DNA of 64,000 nt from Marinomonas ostreistagni. GTDB taxonomy: Bacteria > Pseudomonadota > Gammaproteobacteria > Pseudomonadales > Marinomonadaceae. The notes under the pieces were generated by a model that was not told the DNA's origin, did no database searches, and was given only the letters and a program-made list of their open reading frames with translations. The translations under genes and the position numbers were made by a program. The stretch covers positions 124,001-188,000 of the forward strand of contig NZ_JAEMUH010000001.1 in assembly GCF_016461785.1 (NCBI RefSeq), read 5' to 3'. Shown here piece after piece: positions 8,810 to 17,364 of the stretch. The stretch's first letter is position 1. Every line of letters begins with the position of its first letter.

Positions 8810-9739
8810 ATGTTGAAATTGAAACACGCTACACTTGCTATGTGCATTGCAGGGGCTTCTTCGTTTGCCTCCGCTGATTGTTCGACGGTTCGCTTTTCAG
8901 ATGTAGGTTGGACGGATATCACTGCAACAACCGCTATTACTTCAACTGTATTAGAAGGTCTGGGCTACAGTACGAAGACTCAATTGCTTTCTGTTCCAGT
9001 AACATATACTTCGTTAGCAAACAACGATATTGATGTGTTCCTAGGTAACTGGATGCCGACGATGGAAGCGGATATTGCGCCTTACCTAAAAGCTGGCACA
9101 GTTGAAGATCTTGGCCCTAATCTGACGGGGGCTAAATACACGTTAGCGGTTAGCCAAGCAGCCTTTGATGGCGGCGTAAAGAGCTTCGCTGATATTGCTA
9201 AATACGCTCGTGAGTTCAACGGTCGTATTTACGGTATTGAACCTGGTAATGATGGTAACCGCCTAATTCAAGACATGATCGATCAAAATGCCTTCGGTCT
9301 GGGAGACTTCCAGCTGGTTGAGTCAAGCGAAGCGGGCATGTTGTCACAGGTAAGCCGTAATGCACGTCGCGATAAGTGGATTGTTTTCCTAGGTTGGGAG
9401 CCACATCCAATGAACGCAAACTTTGACATGGCTTATCTAGAAGGCGGTGACGACTTCTTTGGCCCCAATTACGGGGGTGCTAACGTCCACACAAACGTTC
9501 GTAAAGGCTACATCCAAGAGTGTCCAAATGTTGGTAAGTTGCTGACGAATCTTACTTTCTCTCTAGAAATGGAGAACGAAGTAATGGGGGCGATTTTGGA
9601 TGAGGGTGAGAAGCCGGAAGTGGCAGCGCAAAAGTGGTTGAAAGACAACCCAGCAGTACTCACAAAATGGCTTGATGGCGTGAAATCATCTTCGGGTGCC
9701 GAAGGTTTAAGCGCTGTAAAAGGCTCTTTGGGTCTGTAA
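8810..9739 (+). CDS. choX: Choline ABC transporter substrate-binding protein ChoX
   Basis: Periplasmic binding protein of the OpuAC/ProX superfamily, 309 aa. It has a clear Sec signal peptide cut at about residue 22 (SFASA before DCSTV). The mature protein matches choline-specific ChoX: the opening VRFSDVGWTDITATTAI, FLGNWMPTMEADI, and the EPGNDGNRLIQDMI segment that lines the ligand cleft in the family. A good AGGAG is centred before the start. It is the first gene of the choXWV set and the most abundant product would be expected from it. Confidence 0.92.
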   Translation: MLKLKHATLAMCIAGASSFASADCSTVRFSDVGWTDITATTAITSTVLEGLGYSTKTQLLSVPVTYTSLANNDIDVFLGNWMPTMEADIAPYLKAGTVEDLGPNLTGAKYTLAVSQAAFDGGVKSFADIAKYAREFNGRIYGIEPGNDGNRLIQDMIDQNAFGLGDFQLVESSEAGMLSQVSRNARRDKWIVFLGWEPHPMNANFDMAYLEGGDDFFGPNYGGANVHTNVRKGYIQECPNVGKLLTNLTFSLEMENEVMGAILDEGEKPEVAAQKWLKDNPAVLTKWLDGVKSSSGAEGLSAVKGSLGL

Positions 9740-9819
9740 TCAATTGTCATGATAATTGAACTAAGACACGCTGCTTTGCAGCGTGTCTCTGACGATATGA
9801 GTTGTTTGGAGACCTGGAT

Positions 9820-10665
9820 ATGAATTGGCTAACAGAGCATAAAATTCCACTTGGCGACACCATGGAAACCTTTGTAAATTGGTTGATTGACGTTGCTTCT
9901 TTCTTTTTTGATTTTATTTCTATCACACTTGAGACCCTGATTTTTGCCATGGTGGATGGCTTAGAATGGCTGAATCCATTCGTAGTCGTAGCGATTGTGT
10001 TAGCCTTTGTTTGGTGGTTACACCGTAGTATCGGCATGATGATATTTGTGGCGGCAGCCTTCCTATTGATTATGAACCTTGGTTACTGGCAAGAAACGAT
10101 TCAAACATTAGTACTGGTAGTGACCGCGACGATGATCAGCGTTCTGATCGGTGTACCGATCGGCATTGCCGCAGCGCACCGTCCATGGTTATACACTGTG
10201 TTACGTCCGATTTTGGATTTAATGCAAACAATTCCAACGTTTGTATACCTTATTCCGACATTGATTCTTTTTGGTCTAGGCTACGTACCAGGATTGATCT
10301 CGACTATTATCTTTGCCATTGCTGCGCCGATTCGTTTGACTTATCTAGGCATTAGTAAAGTTCCAAATGAACTTCGTGAAGCAGGTTTAGCGTTTGGTTG
10401 TACGAAATCTAAACTGCTATACAAAGTTGAACTACCGGCTGCCATGCCAAGCATCATGGCGGGTGTGACGCAATGTATTATGTTGTCTCTGTCTATGGTT
10501 GTGATTGCGGCATTGGTTGGTGCAGATGGCTTGGGTAAACCGGTTGTGCGTGCATTGAATACGGTAAACATCTCTCAAGGTTTCGAAGCGGGTGTTGCCA
10601 TTGTATTGGTAGCCATCATGCTAGACCGTATCTGTAAAACACCAAATTCAAAAGCGGAGGGTTAA
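9820..10665 (+). CDS. choW: Choline ABC transporter permease ChoW
   Basis: Inner-membrane permease of 281 aa with about six or seven transmembrane helices and the binding-protein-dependent transport signature near residues 180-200 (ELREAGLAFGCTKSKLLYKVELP). The start is set at the ATG at 9820 because GGAG lies eight bases upstream (9808-9811). A longer frame opening at a TTG (9802) would overlap that ribosome site. The length agrees with rhizobial ChoW. It lies between the binding protein and the ATPase, and only three bases separate it from choV. Confidence 0.92.
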   Translation: MNWLTEHKIPLGDTMETFVNWLIDVASFFFDFISITLETLIFAMVDGLEWLNPFVVVAIVLAFVWWLHRSIGMMIFVAAAFLLIMNLGYWQETIQTLVLVVTATMISVLIGVPIGIAAAHRPWLYTVLRPILDLMQTIPTFVYLIPTLILFGLGYVPGLISTIIFAIAAPIRLTYLGISKVPNELREAGLAFGCTKSKLLYKVELPAAMPSIMAGVTQCIMLSLSMVVIAALVGADGLGKPVVRALNTVNISQGFEAGVAIVLVAIMLDRICKTPNSKAEG

Positions 10666-10668
10666 TTC

Positions 10669-11850
10669 ATGCCAATGGTTCAAATTGAAAATCTAGACAT
10701 TGTCTTTGGTAACCAAAAGCTCGAGTCTCTTCGTTTGTTGGATAAAGGCATGAGTCGTCCTGAGATTCTTGCTCGTACCGGTGATGTTGTGGGTGTCCAA
10801 GATGCCACCATCTCTATTGAAGAAGGCGAAATCTGTGTTCTCATGGGGTTGTCAGGTTCAGGTAAGTCGACACTGCTACGTGCTATCAATGGACTCAACA
10901 AAGTTGCCCGAGGTCGCTGTTTGGTAAAAGATGGTGACCGAATGGTAGATATGGCGAAGTGTGATGAAGATACACTGCGTCATATGAGAACAAATCGAGT
11001 TTCAATGGTCTTCCAGAGTTTTGCTCTGATGCCATGGATGACGGTGCTTGAGAACGTTGCCTTTGGTCTTGAAATGCAAGGTGTTGGCAAGAAAGAACGT
11101 GAAGAGCGTGCACTAAAGCAGCTTAAGATGGTCGGTCTGTATGATTGGCGCGACAAAAAACCAGATGAGCTGTCTGGTGGTATGCGTCAACGTGTGGGGC
11201 TTGCACGTGCATTTGTTATGGACTCAGATATTCTATTGATGGATGAGCCATTCTCTGCACTGGATCCGTTGATTCGTTCTCAGCTACAGGATGAGTTAAT
11301 TGAACTGCAAAAATCTTTAAAGAAAACAATTGTGTTCGTAAGTCATGACTTGGATGAAGCACTCAAGATTGGTTCTAAAATTGCCATCATGGAGTCTGCG
11401 CGTATTATCCAAGAGGACGTGCCAGAGCAGATCGTTTTGAACCCAGCCACAGAATACGTGGAAAAGTTCGTTGCACATACAAACCCGCTTAACGTACTGC
11501 GTGGTAATGCCTTAATGACCCCTGTGGCTCAATTAGGCAAGATGGATAATCTGTACAAATTGACTGAGCACCTTTGGGCAGACCTGCAAGATGGCAAGTT
11601 AGAAAGTGCGAAATTACACGGTGAGCCAGTAGCCATTGCTCGTTGGGAGCACGGCATGGACATCGCGGATCTACCAGAAGACTCTGTGGTTGTGGCGCCA
11701 GTAGACATTTCCATGCGTGATGCAGTGGAAATTCGCTATCAGACGAAGTTGTCGATTCTATTAGAAGAAAACGGCAAGTGTGTTGGCGTATTATCTGACC
11801 ACGATTTTTATCATGCCTTGCTGGGTAAGCACTTTAGTCGCGCTTCATAA
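10669..11850 (+). CDS. choV: Choline ABC transporter ATP-binding protein ChoV
   Basis: ATPase of the choline importer, 393 aa. Walker A is GLSGSGKST at about 60-68, the ABC signature is LSGGMRQR, and Walker B is ILLMDEPFSALD. The C-terminal 120 residues are an accessory region like that of ProV/OpuAA proteins, which can sense ionic strength or ligand; paired CBS motifs are not obvious by eye. The gene ends the operon and is followed by a strong terminator hairpin at 11873-11907. Confidence 0.92.
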   Translation: MPMVQIENLDIVFGNQKLESLRLLDKGMSRPEILARTGDVVGVQDATISIEEGEICVLMGLSGSGKSTLLRAINGLNKVARGRCLVKDGDRMVDMAKCDEDTLRHMRTNRVSMVFQSFALMPWMTVLENVAFGLEMQGVGKKEREERALKQLKMVGLYDWRDKKPDELSGGMRQRVGLARAFVMDSDILLMDEPFSALDPLIRSQLQDELIELQKSLKKTIVFVSHDLDEALKIGSKIAIMESARIIQEDVPEQIVLNPATEYVEKFVAHTNPLNVLRGNALMTPVAQLGKMDNLYKLTEHLWADLQDGKLESAKLHGEPVAIARWEHGMDIADLPEDSVVVAPVDISMRDAVEIRYQTKLSILLEENGKCVGVLSDHDFYHALLGKHFSRAS

Positions 11851-11872
11851 GCAAAATAACATTGCCTGTACT

Positions 11873-11907
11873 AAAGCCCCTAGCATTGATGTGCTGGGGG
11901 CTTTTTA
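11873..11907 (+). terminator. Rho-independent terminator of betI-choXWV
   Basis: A 13-base stem (AAAGCCCCTAGCA against TGCTGGGGGCTTT, one G-T pair) with a six-base loop is followed by a T run. It lies about 20 bases after the choV stop. Confidence 0.9.
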
Positions 11908-11986
11908 ATGTTCTACTGGTTGCTTGTATATACAACTGTGCTCGTTAAGTGTTTAATATCCTAAACACTTTTTAGGCAGGTATTGC

Positions 11987-12592
11987 ATGAATCAGTTTGC
12001 AAAGGTTAAGGGGCCCAAAACATATAAGCGTATGCTATGGAAAAATGGCTTAGGGGAGACATTGGAAATTGAGCGTTTTGACGATGCAAAAGGGCTAGCT
12101 TATCGCATCAGTCAAGCGGCTGTTGTAGAAGACGGCGTGTTCTCAGACTTTTCTGGTTTACATCGAACCCTGGTATTGATATCAGGTACGGGGTTGGTAT
12201 TGACGCACTCTGATAGCGAGCAACATGAACTTGTTCGCCTATTAGATATGGCCAAATTTTCCGGTGGCGAGGTGACCCAAGCCAAGCTTCATCACGGTGC
12301 CATTGAAGACTTAAATATTATGGTTCGCGAGGACGACTATTTAGCGGAAGTCAGCCCTATGTTGCCTTTAAGCGAGTATCGCTGGTGTGCTTCAGAGAAC
12401 ACCGTGTATGTTGGTATTTATGCTGTGAGTCAATGTGCATTCCGAAGCTTGTCTAGCCAGACTGAACTGGATCTTGAAGCAGGTGCTATGCTTAAGTTCG
12501 ATGTCACCGACAGTATCAATCTTATTTGGCTTTCAGGGCAGGCTGTGTTGATTAAAATAGTTGAAACGCCCCAAATTGAGGCGTTGTCATGA
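11987..12592 (+). CDS. HutD/Ves family protein
   Basis: Cupin-fold protein of 201 aa that matches the HutD/Ves family (KRMLWKNGLGETLEIERF near the N terminus, and ISQAAVVEDGVFSDFSGLHRTLVLISG). HutD is linked to histidine catabolism in pseudomonads, and Ves is a cold-associated protein in E. coli. No hut genes are present here, so the name should stay at family level. AGGCAGG lies before the ATG. It converges on cpxA with a 19-base gap. Confidence 0.85.
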   Translation: MNQFAKVKGPKTYKRMLWKNGLGETLEIERFDDAKGLAYRISQAAVVEDGVFSDFSGLHRTLVLISGTGLVLTHSDSEQHELVRLLDMAKFSGGEVTQAKLHHGAIEDLNIMVREDDYLAEVSPMLPLSEYRWCASENTVYVGIYAVSQCAFRSLSSQTELDLEAGAMLKFDVTDSINLIWLSGQAVLIKIVETPQIEALS

Positions 12593-12616
12593 TTAACCCC
12601 TTTGAGGTTAATTAGC
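12592..12616. terminator. Weak hairpin between hutD-like gene and cpxA
   Basis: ATTAACC (12592-12598) pairs with GGTTAAT (12606-12612), followed by a short T-rich run. It could end transcription of the HutD-like gene. The stem is only seven bases long. Confidence 0.4.
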
Positions 12617-14024
12617 TTTTTGGCAATAGTGGTAGTTGAACTTCTAAAAGTAATCCGCCTAATTCGCTTTTACCTGCGCGAATGCTGCCACTATGCTGAC
12701 GAATTGCGCTCTCGGTAATGGATAACCCTAGGCCTGTACCTCCGCTGTGAGAATCTCGTGCGGTTGAAACACGATAGAAGGGGCGGAAGATGGCTTCCAG
12801 CTCGTCTTCAGGTACTCCCTCACCATCATCTTCCACGCGAACACTGATTTGGTCTCCTACCTCTTTCATGGAGACTTCAATGCGTGAGTGACCATAATAG
12901 ATGGCATTACGAACAATGTTTTCCAACGCACTCATCAGTAATGGTGGGTAGCAAGACAGAGAACGATTAGGAATGTCCGAAAAAGACAGTTGTTTGCCGA
13001 CTTGCTCGGCTTCGTATTGTGTGTCCTGCAATAAAGTTTCCCAGAGGCTTTGTAAGGGCTGTATCTCACGTTTGTTATGGCTGTCTACCTGCATGCGAGA
13101 TAAGTCTAACAAGTTGCTAATCATCGCTTCTAAGCGCTGAGTTTCCGTTTCTATACGTGTGAGTTCTGGGCTGACGCCTTGTTTGCGCTGTGCTAAGGAA
13201 TTTGCCATTCCTAAACGTGTCAGTGGCGAACGCAATTCATGTGAGATATCTGAAAGTAGTCGCTGTTGCCTTAGAATCATTTGATTTACGGCTTCTACCA
13301 TTTGATTAAAACTGGCACCTGCTTGTCTAAATTCGCTGGTGCCTTTTTCCAGTTCTGGGTCTGTTGCGAATTCGCCTTTTGCAACACGTTGGGCGGCTCT
13401 TTGAAGACGCCGAGCTGGCTGACTGAGTGCCCAAGCTAACCATAGCAGTAATGGTGTGCTTACAATCATGGTCGCAAGAAGAAGTTGAAATGGATGATCA
13501 AATAACTGAATTAAGAAACTTGGTGGCCGATTCCATTTTACGCTTAAATAAAACAGATATTGCTTATTTGCGAGATGGATTGGGAGTGGCCCTGCAAACA
13601 TGAATTTTCCATAGAGACGTTGCTTAGGTGTGTCAGCATCGTCAATGTTGGTGACGAAGTTTTTTAAGGCCTTAACGTTTGAGTAGCGCTTTTCATGGGC
13701 GGTGATCAGGGTCCCATCTTGATCGGTGATAAAGACTTCTACATCATTTTCCCCACGTCGATCACTACGATGATCTAGGTTCATACTGCTTCGATACAGT
13801 TCAGCCACAATGCTGTTTATATCAGTTTGATCAGAAAAATACGTTTGAACCTGATCACGTGCCGAAACAAGGCGATCGTAATGAGGTTGAGGGATATCAG
13901 TCACTTTTCTTGGATCAAAATGTTGAAGCGACAAAACAGCCATTAAAACGAGAAACATCGTGAACCAGAAAATCGCAAAAATACGACCATATAAACTGGT
14001 GATTTTAGGAAAGCGCATGCTCAC
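12612..14024 (-). CDS. cpxA: Envelope-stress sensor kinase CpxA
   Basis: Inner-membrane histidine kinase of 470 aa. Transmembrane helices at about 11-32 and 179-200 bound a periplasmic sensor domain. A HAMP domain follows, then the phospho-acceptor His262 in SDISHELRSPLTRLG and the ATP-binding G boxes (VEDDGEGVPEDE, GGTGLGLSI). The H-box and overall layout match CpxA. It overlaps cpxR by four bases (ATGA), so the pair is translationally coupled. The divergent CpxP/Spy-like gene supports the assignment: CpxP-type proteins bind and quiet CpxA. Confidence 0.88.
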   Translation of the reverse strand: MSMRFPKITSLYGRIFAIFWFTMFLVLMAVLSLQHFDPRKVTDIPQPHYDRLVSARDQVQTYFSDQTDINSIVAELYRSSMNLDHRSDRRGENDVEVFITDQDGTLITAHEKRYSNVKALKNFVTNIDDADTPKQRLYGKFMFAGPLPIHLANKQYLFYLSVKWNRPPSFLIQLFDHPFQLLLATMIVSTPLLLWLAWALSQPARRLQRAAQRVAKGEFATDPELEKGTSEFRQAGASFNQMVEAVNQMILRQQRLLSDISHELRSPLTRLGMANSLAQRKQGVSPELTRIETETQRLEAMISNLLDLSRMQVDSHNKREIQPLQSLWETLLQDTQYEAEQVGKQLSFSDIPNRSLSCYPPLLMSALENIVRNAIYYGHSRIEVSMKEVGDQISVRVEDDGEGVPEDELEAIFRPFYRVSTARDSHSGGTGLGLSITESAIRQHSGSIRAGKSELGGLLLEVQLPLLPKS

Positions 14025-14710
14025 TCATCCCCTTGAGTGAGTAAGTAGCCTCGACCTCGAAGAGTCTTAATGCGTGGTTTACCATTTTCCCAATCAGGCA
14101 ATTTCTTACGCAGGTTTGAAACATGCATATCAATGGCACGGTCAAAAGGAGCTAAGCGTTTGCCGAGTACATCTAGGCTTAGTGTTTCTTTTGTCACCAC
14201 TTGTCCTGGATGAGACAGAAAATGCTGCAAGAGAGCAAACTCAGTACTGGTTAGCTCTAATAGCGCATCATCGCAGTAGGCTTCAAGCTTGCCAGGGTAA
14301 AGTTTAATATCAAAGTATTCCAATATGTCAGTTTGAGGTTCCTGCTGGCGGCTTTGTGCTCGACGTAAGATAGCTCGAATTCTAGCTAAGAGTTCTCTCT
14401 CACTGAAAGGCTTTGCCAGGTAGTCATCTGCTCCCAACTCTAGCCCGACGACACGGTCTATTTCATCTCCCTTTGCCGTTAACATTAATACAGGAGTATC
14501 CGAGCTCTCCCTTAAACGTCTTAGTGTTTCAATTCCGTTTAACTTTGGCATCATGACATCAAGTAAAATGAGGTCTGTGTCAGGAGTCAGTTTTTGAAGT
14601 CCCGCTTCTCCATCGTGAGCTACAGATACGGTAAAGTTCTCAAATTTTAGCAGTTCGCATAACAGTTCTGTTAATTCAGTATCGTCATCAATAAGAAGGA
14701 TATGGGCCAT
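14021..14710 (-). CDS. cpxR: Response regulator CpxR
   Basis: OmpR-family response regulator, 229 aa. The receiver domain has the acidic pocket LLIDDD at 5-10, phospho-acceptor Asp51 (LILLDVMMPKLNG) and the conserved Lys of LAKPF. The C-terminal winged helix ends in RIKTLRGRGYLL. It is the partner of the overlapping cpxA. A GTAAA-N5-GTAAA CpxR site sits about 80 bases upstream of its start, between it and the CpxP-like gene, so autoregulation is expected. Confidence 0.9.
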   Translation of the reverse strand: MAHILLIDDDTELTELLCELLKFENFTVSVAHDGEAGLQKLTPDTDLILLDVMMPKLNGIETLRRLRESSDTPVLMLTAKGDEIDRVVGLELGADDYLAKPFSERELLARIRAILRRAQSRQQEPQTDILEYFDIKLYPGKLEAYCDDALLELTSTEFALLQHFLSHPGQVVTKETLSLDVLGKRLAPFDRAIDMHVSNLRKKLPDWENGKPRIKTLRGRGYLLTQGDE

Positions 14711-14788
14711 AGTTAGACTCTTAAAATATCTGGGTTGATTCTATATATGAGCCTAAGTGTACTGAGAATTTGCTCGCTTCGACATGCC

Positions 14789-14803
14789 TTTACGATACTT
14801 TAC
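14789..14803 (-). promoter_or_regulatory. CpxR-binding box
   Basis: On the minus strand this reads GTAAA-gtatc-GTAAA, an exact match to the CpxR consensus GTAAA-N5-GTAAA. A further TTTAC half-site lies at 14820-14824. The box stands between divergent cpxR and the CpxP/Spy-like gene and can serve both. Confidence 0.8.
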
Positions 14804-14903
14804 TCCCCCAAGACGCCAGTTTACCTTGCAGTTTCTAATCTATATCACAAGTGCTGTGAAACAGCTTTTGAACCCCCTTCGTATTATTGATGAGGTATAG
14901 AAT

Positions 14904-15449
14904 ATGAGTCTTAGTAAAAAATTAATGGTTGCTACATTAGCGCTTCCATTGGCTTTCGGTGCTGCTTCCTCTTTTGCAGCAGGGGATAAATATGAGCGTG
15001 GTGGAAAAGGTAGTCATGGACACAGTGACCATCAATCTTGCTCTGGTACTATGGGATTGATTTATAAACTTGATTTAAGTGATGCACAAAAAGATCAGTT
15101 GAAAGAATTACGCTCTGTTCGTCATGCACAAGTGAAAAGCAATGCTGCAAAAGATATTGAGCAGAAGCGAGCTGATCGCGAACAGGCTCACCAGACCATG
15201 CAGAAAATCGTGATGGCGGATAAGTTTGATACATCAGCTGCAAAACAGTTTGCTGGTGACATGGCAAACAAGCGTGCTGAGCGTAATCTTATGAAGATGG
15301 AAGCGGAGCATGAGATGTTTAGTGTTTTGACTGCCGCTCAGAAAGACCAGTTTTTAGAGCTTCAGAAAACTGCGGTAGATGACTGTAAAGCGAAAAAGAA
15401 AGGCAAAGATGGCAAGCGTCGTCATCAGGAAAAAGCGGATCAAAAGTAA
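14904..15449 (+). CDS. CpxP/Spy-like periplasmic protein
   Basis: Secreted helical protein of 181 aa. The signal peptide ends at about residue 25 (SSFAA before GDKYERGG). The mature part begins with a His/Gly-rich stretch and then an LTxxQ-type motif in the form LDLSDAQKDQLKELR, repeated as LTAAQKDQFLELQ near the C terminus. This is the CpxP/Spy/CnrR helical hook fold. CpxP represses CpxA and Spy acts as an ATP-independent chaperone. The head-to-head position with cpxR and the CpxR box between them support the CpxP role. The tail is very lysine-rich. Confidence 0.82.
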   Translation: MSLSKKLMVATLALPLAFGAASSFAAGDKYERGGKGSHGHSDHQSCSGTMGLIYKLDLSDAQKDQLKELRSVRHAQVKSNAAKDIEQKRADREQAHQTMQKIVMADKFDTSAAKQFAGDMANKRAERNLMKMEAEHEMFSVLTAAQKDQFLELQKTAVDDCKAKKKGKDGKRRHQEKADQK

Positions 15450-15486
15450 TTCTGCTTAATTAAGTAAACTTGATCATTATTTCCAC

Positions 15487-15517
15487 AAAAAATGGCTTCC
15501 TTGAAGCCATTTTTTTG
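15487..15517 (+). terminator. Terminator of the CpxP-like gene
   Basis: Stem AAAAAATGGCTTC/GAAGCCATTTTTT with a three-base loop and T run, 38 bases after the stop codon. Confidence 0.88.
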
Positions 15518-15722
15518 GTGCAATCACTGTCATTTTAAGCCATCATGGCGCCCTATAAAACATCCTGTTTTGTTCCTTGTGTAATCAATATTACACGCTC
15601 CTTTTTTGATCTAAAAATTGCTCATTTAACTTAGAGTTCCAGTCAATGACCTATACTGGTTCTAGGTTTATGGTAGCGAGAAAGGTTCTTTTTAGTGTCC
15701 CGAATCCGTGGAGTGGTGATTC

Positions 15723-17006
15723 ATGTTTAAGCAGACCTTATTGCCCATTTGGAGTCTATTGTTTGGTGTGGCAATTATCACAATGGCCAGTGCCTTACAG
15801 AGTTCTTTGATTGGTATTCGTGCATCGATCGAGTCGTTCAATACGACCGCGACAGGTTTAATCATGTCATCCTACTATATTGGCTTCATTCTGGGGTCAA
15901 TTTTAGTACCTGTATGGGTAAAGAACGTAGGTCATATCAGAGTATTTGCTGCGGTTGCATCGCTTGCATCGGTCACTATTCTGATGCAGTCCGTTCTGGT
16001 TGATCCATGGTTCTGGATGCTTATGCGCATGGGAACGGGGTTGTGCTACGCAGGCTTATTTATTGTCACTGAAAGTTGGTTAAATGCGATTGCAACCAAT
16101 AATACTCGTGGAAGACTTTTCTCAATCTATATTATTGAGATTTGGGCGAGCCAGACCTTGGGTCAGTTCCTATTGAATGCGGCATCTCCAAGTGGTTATG
16201 ACTTATTTATTTTGACGTCTGTATTGATTTCGATGGCACTGGTACCTTTGCTATTAGTCAGAACCCCTTCACCTACCATTGAAGTACCTGAAAAGCTAAA
16301 TATCATTGGTTTAATTAAAACAGCTCCACTTGGTGCGACAGGTGCATTTGTGGCTGGGGTGACCTCAGGTGCGATCTTAGGCTTAGGCGCACTGTATGCT
16401 AAAAATATTGGCTTAGATGTGGTCGAGATCTCACTATTTATCGGGGCCAGCTACTTGGGTGGTATGGCGCTTCAATGGCCTATTGGTAAATTATCAGACC
16501 GGCAAGATCGACGTCTAACGATTTTGCTGGTTGGATTAGTGGGGGCTGTGACCGCTTTAGTCGTGCCATTTGGTCATAGTGTATCGAATATTTCTATTAT
16601 GATGTTCGGGATGTTCCTACTGGGGGCATTTACCTTCCCTATGTACGCATTGTCTTCCTCACATATGAATGATCAGCTTCGACCTGAGCAGGTTTTGTCT
16701 GCTAGTAGCGGGCTGATCCTTTTGAATGGTGCGGGTGGTGTGATCGGACCGCTGGTGGCATCTGTGATTATGGACTTAGTGCATATCAATGCGCTGTTTA
16801 TCTTTATTGCCCTAATGAACCTAACGGTTGCTGTATTTGCCATTCATCGTATGCGAGTTAAAGAGCCAATGGTGGTCGAAGAGCAAGGGGATCACGTTCA
16901 TGTTGGTTTAACAGTTACGCCTGTGGTTGCGGCAGAAATGCTAGCGGAAGCCGACCCAAATACCCCCAGCGTAGCGGAAACGAATGAAGTGGAAATAAAG
17001 CTCTAG
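15723..17006 (+). CDS. MFS transporter, YcaD-like
   Basis: Major facilitator of 427 aa with twelve predicted helices. The opening LLPIWSLLFGVAIITMASAL and the segment GLCYAGLFIVTESWLNA are typical of the YcaD-like branch, and the cytoplasmic loop motif appears as GKLSDRQDRR. Relatives are uncharacterised exporters or permeases. The C-terminal 40 residues form an acidic hydrophilic tail. The gene stands alone between the CpxP-like terminator and the galU leader. Substrate not predictable. Confidence 0.85.
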   Translation: MFKQTLLPIWSLLFGVAIITMASALQSSLIGIRASIESFNTTATGLIMSSYYIGFILGSILVPVWVKNVGHIRVFAAVASLASVTILMQSVLVDPWFWMLMRMGTGLCYAGLFIVTESWLNAIATNNTRGRLFSIYIIEIWASQTLGQFLLNAASPSGYDLFILTSVLISMALVPLLLVRTPSPTIEVPEKLNIIGLIKTAPLGATGAFVAGVTSGAILGLGALYAKNIGLDVVEISLFIGASYLGGMALQWPIGKLSDRQDRRLTILLVGLVGAVTALVVPFGHSVSNISIMMFGMFLLGAFTFPMYALSSSHMNDQLRPEQVLSASSGLILLNGAGGVIGPLVASVIMDLVHINALFIFIALMNLTVAVFAIHRMRVKEPMVVEEQGDHVHVGLTVTPVVAAEMLAEADPNTPSVAETNEVEIKL

Positions 17007-17364
17007 AAATAAGAACCTTTTGGTTGTATGAGTCAAGCTCTAGTAAAGCAATTGGAGCTTTTGAGTGCGTATATTTTTTGTCATCAAAAATGCTATATGA
17101 TATTCGTATAGCTATTTTTGATTTATTCAGGTGAACATCTGAAAAAAAACAAAAAATGGCATGTTCTATGCTAGTTATTTAGTGTACAAATTATCTTTAG
17201 ATACTTTGAAGCTCCCTCATTGAGGTGTATGCGATCCATAATGTAATTTGAAGTCGCTCATTTTTTCGAGAGACAGGACGGTATAGACTGCTTTTCAATG
17301 TAGGTGATTTAGTAAGGTTTGTCAGGAAATGATGGCAGCCTATCGTTTTATATAAGGAAAGATT
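17007..17364. other. Intergenic region upstream of galU
   Basis: A 358-base gap with no convincing gene on either strand. It holds the AT-rich inverted repeat at 17083-17122 and must contain the galU promoter. The ribosome site is AAGGAAAG just before 17365. Confidence 0.5.
17083..17122. repeat. Long AT-rich inverted repeat
   Basis: ATCAAAAATGCTATA (17083-17097) pairs with TATAGC-T-ATTTTTGAT (17107-17122), 15 pairs with one bulged base around a nine-base loop. It could be the end of the upstream MFS transcript or an operator in front of galU. Confidence 0.55.
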
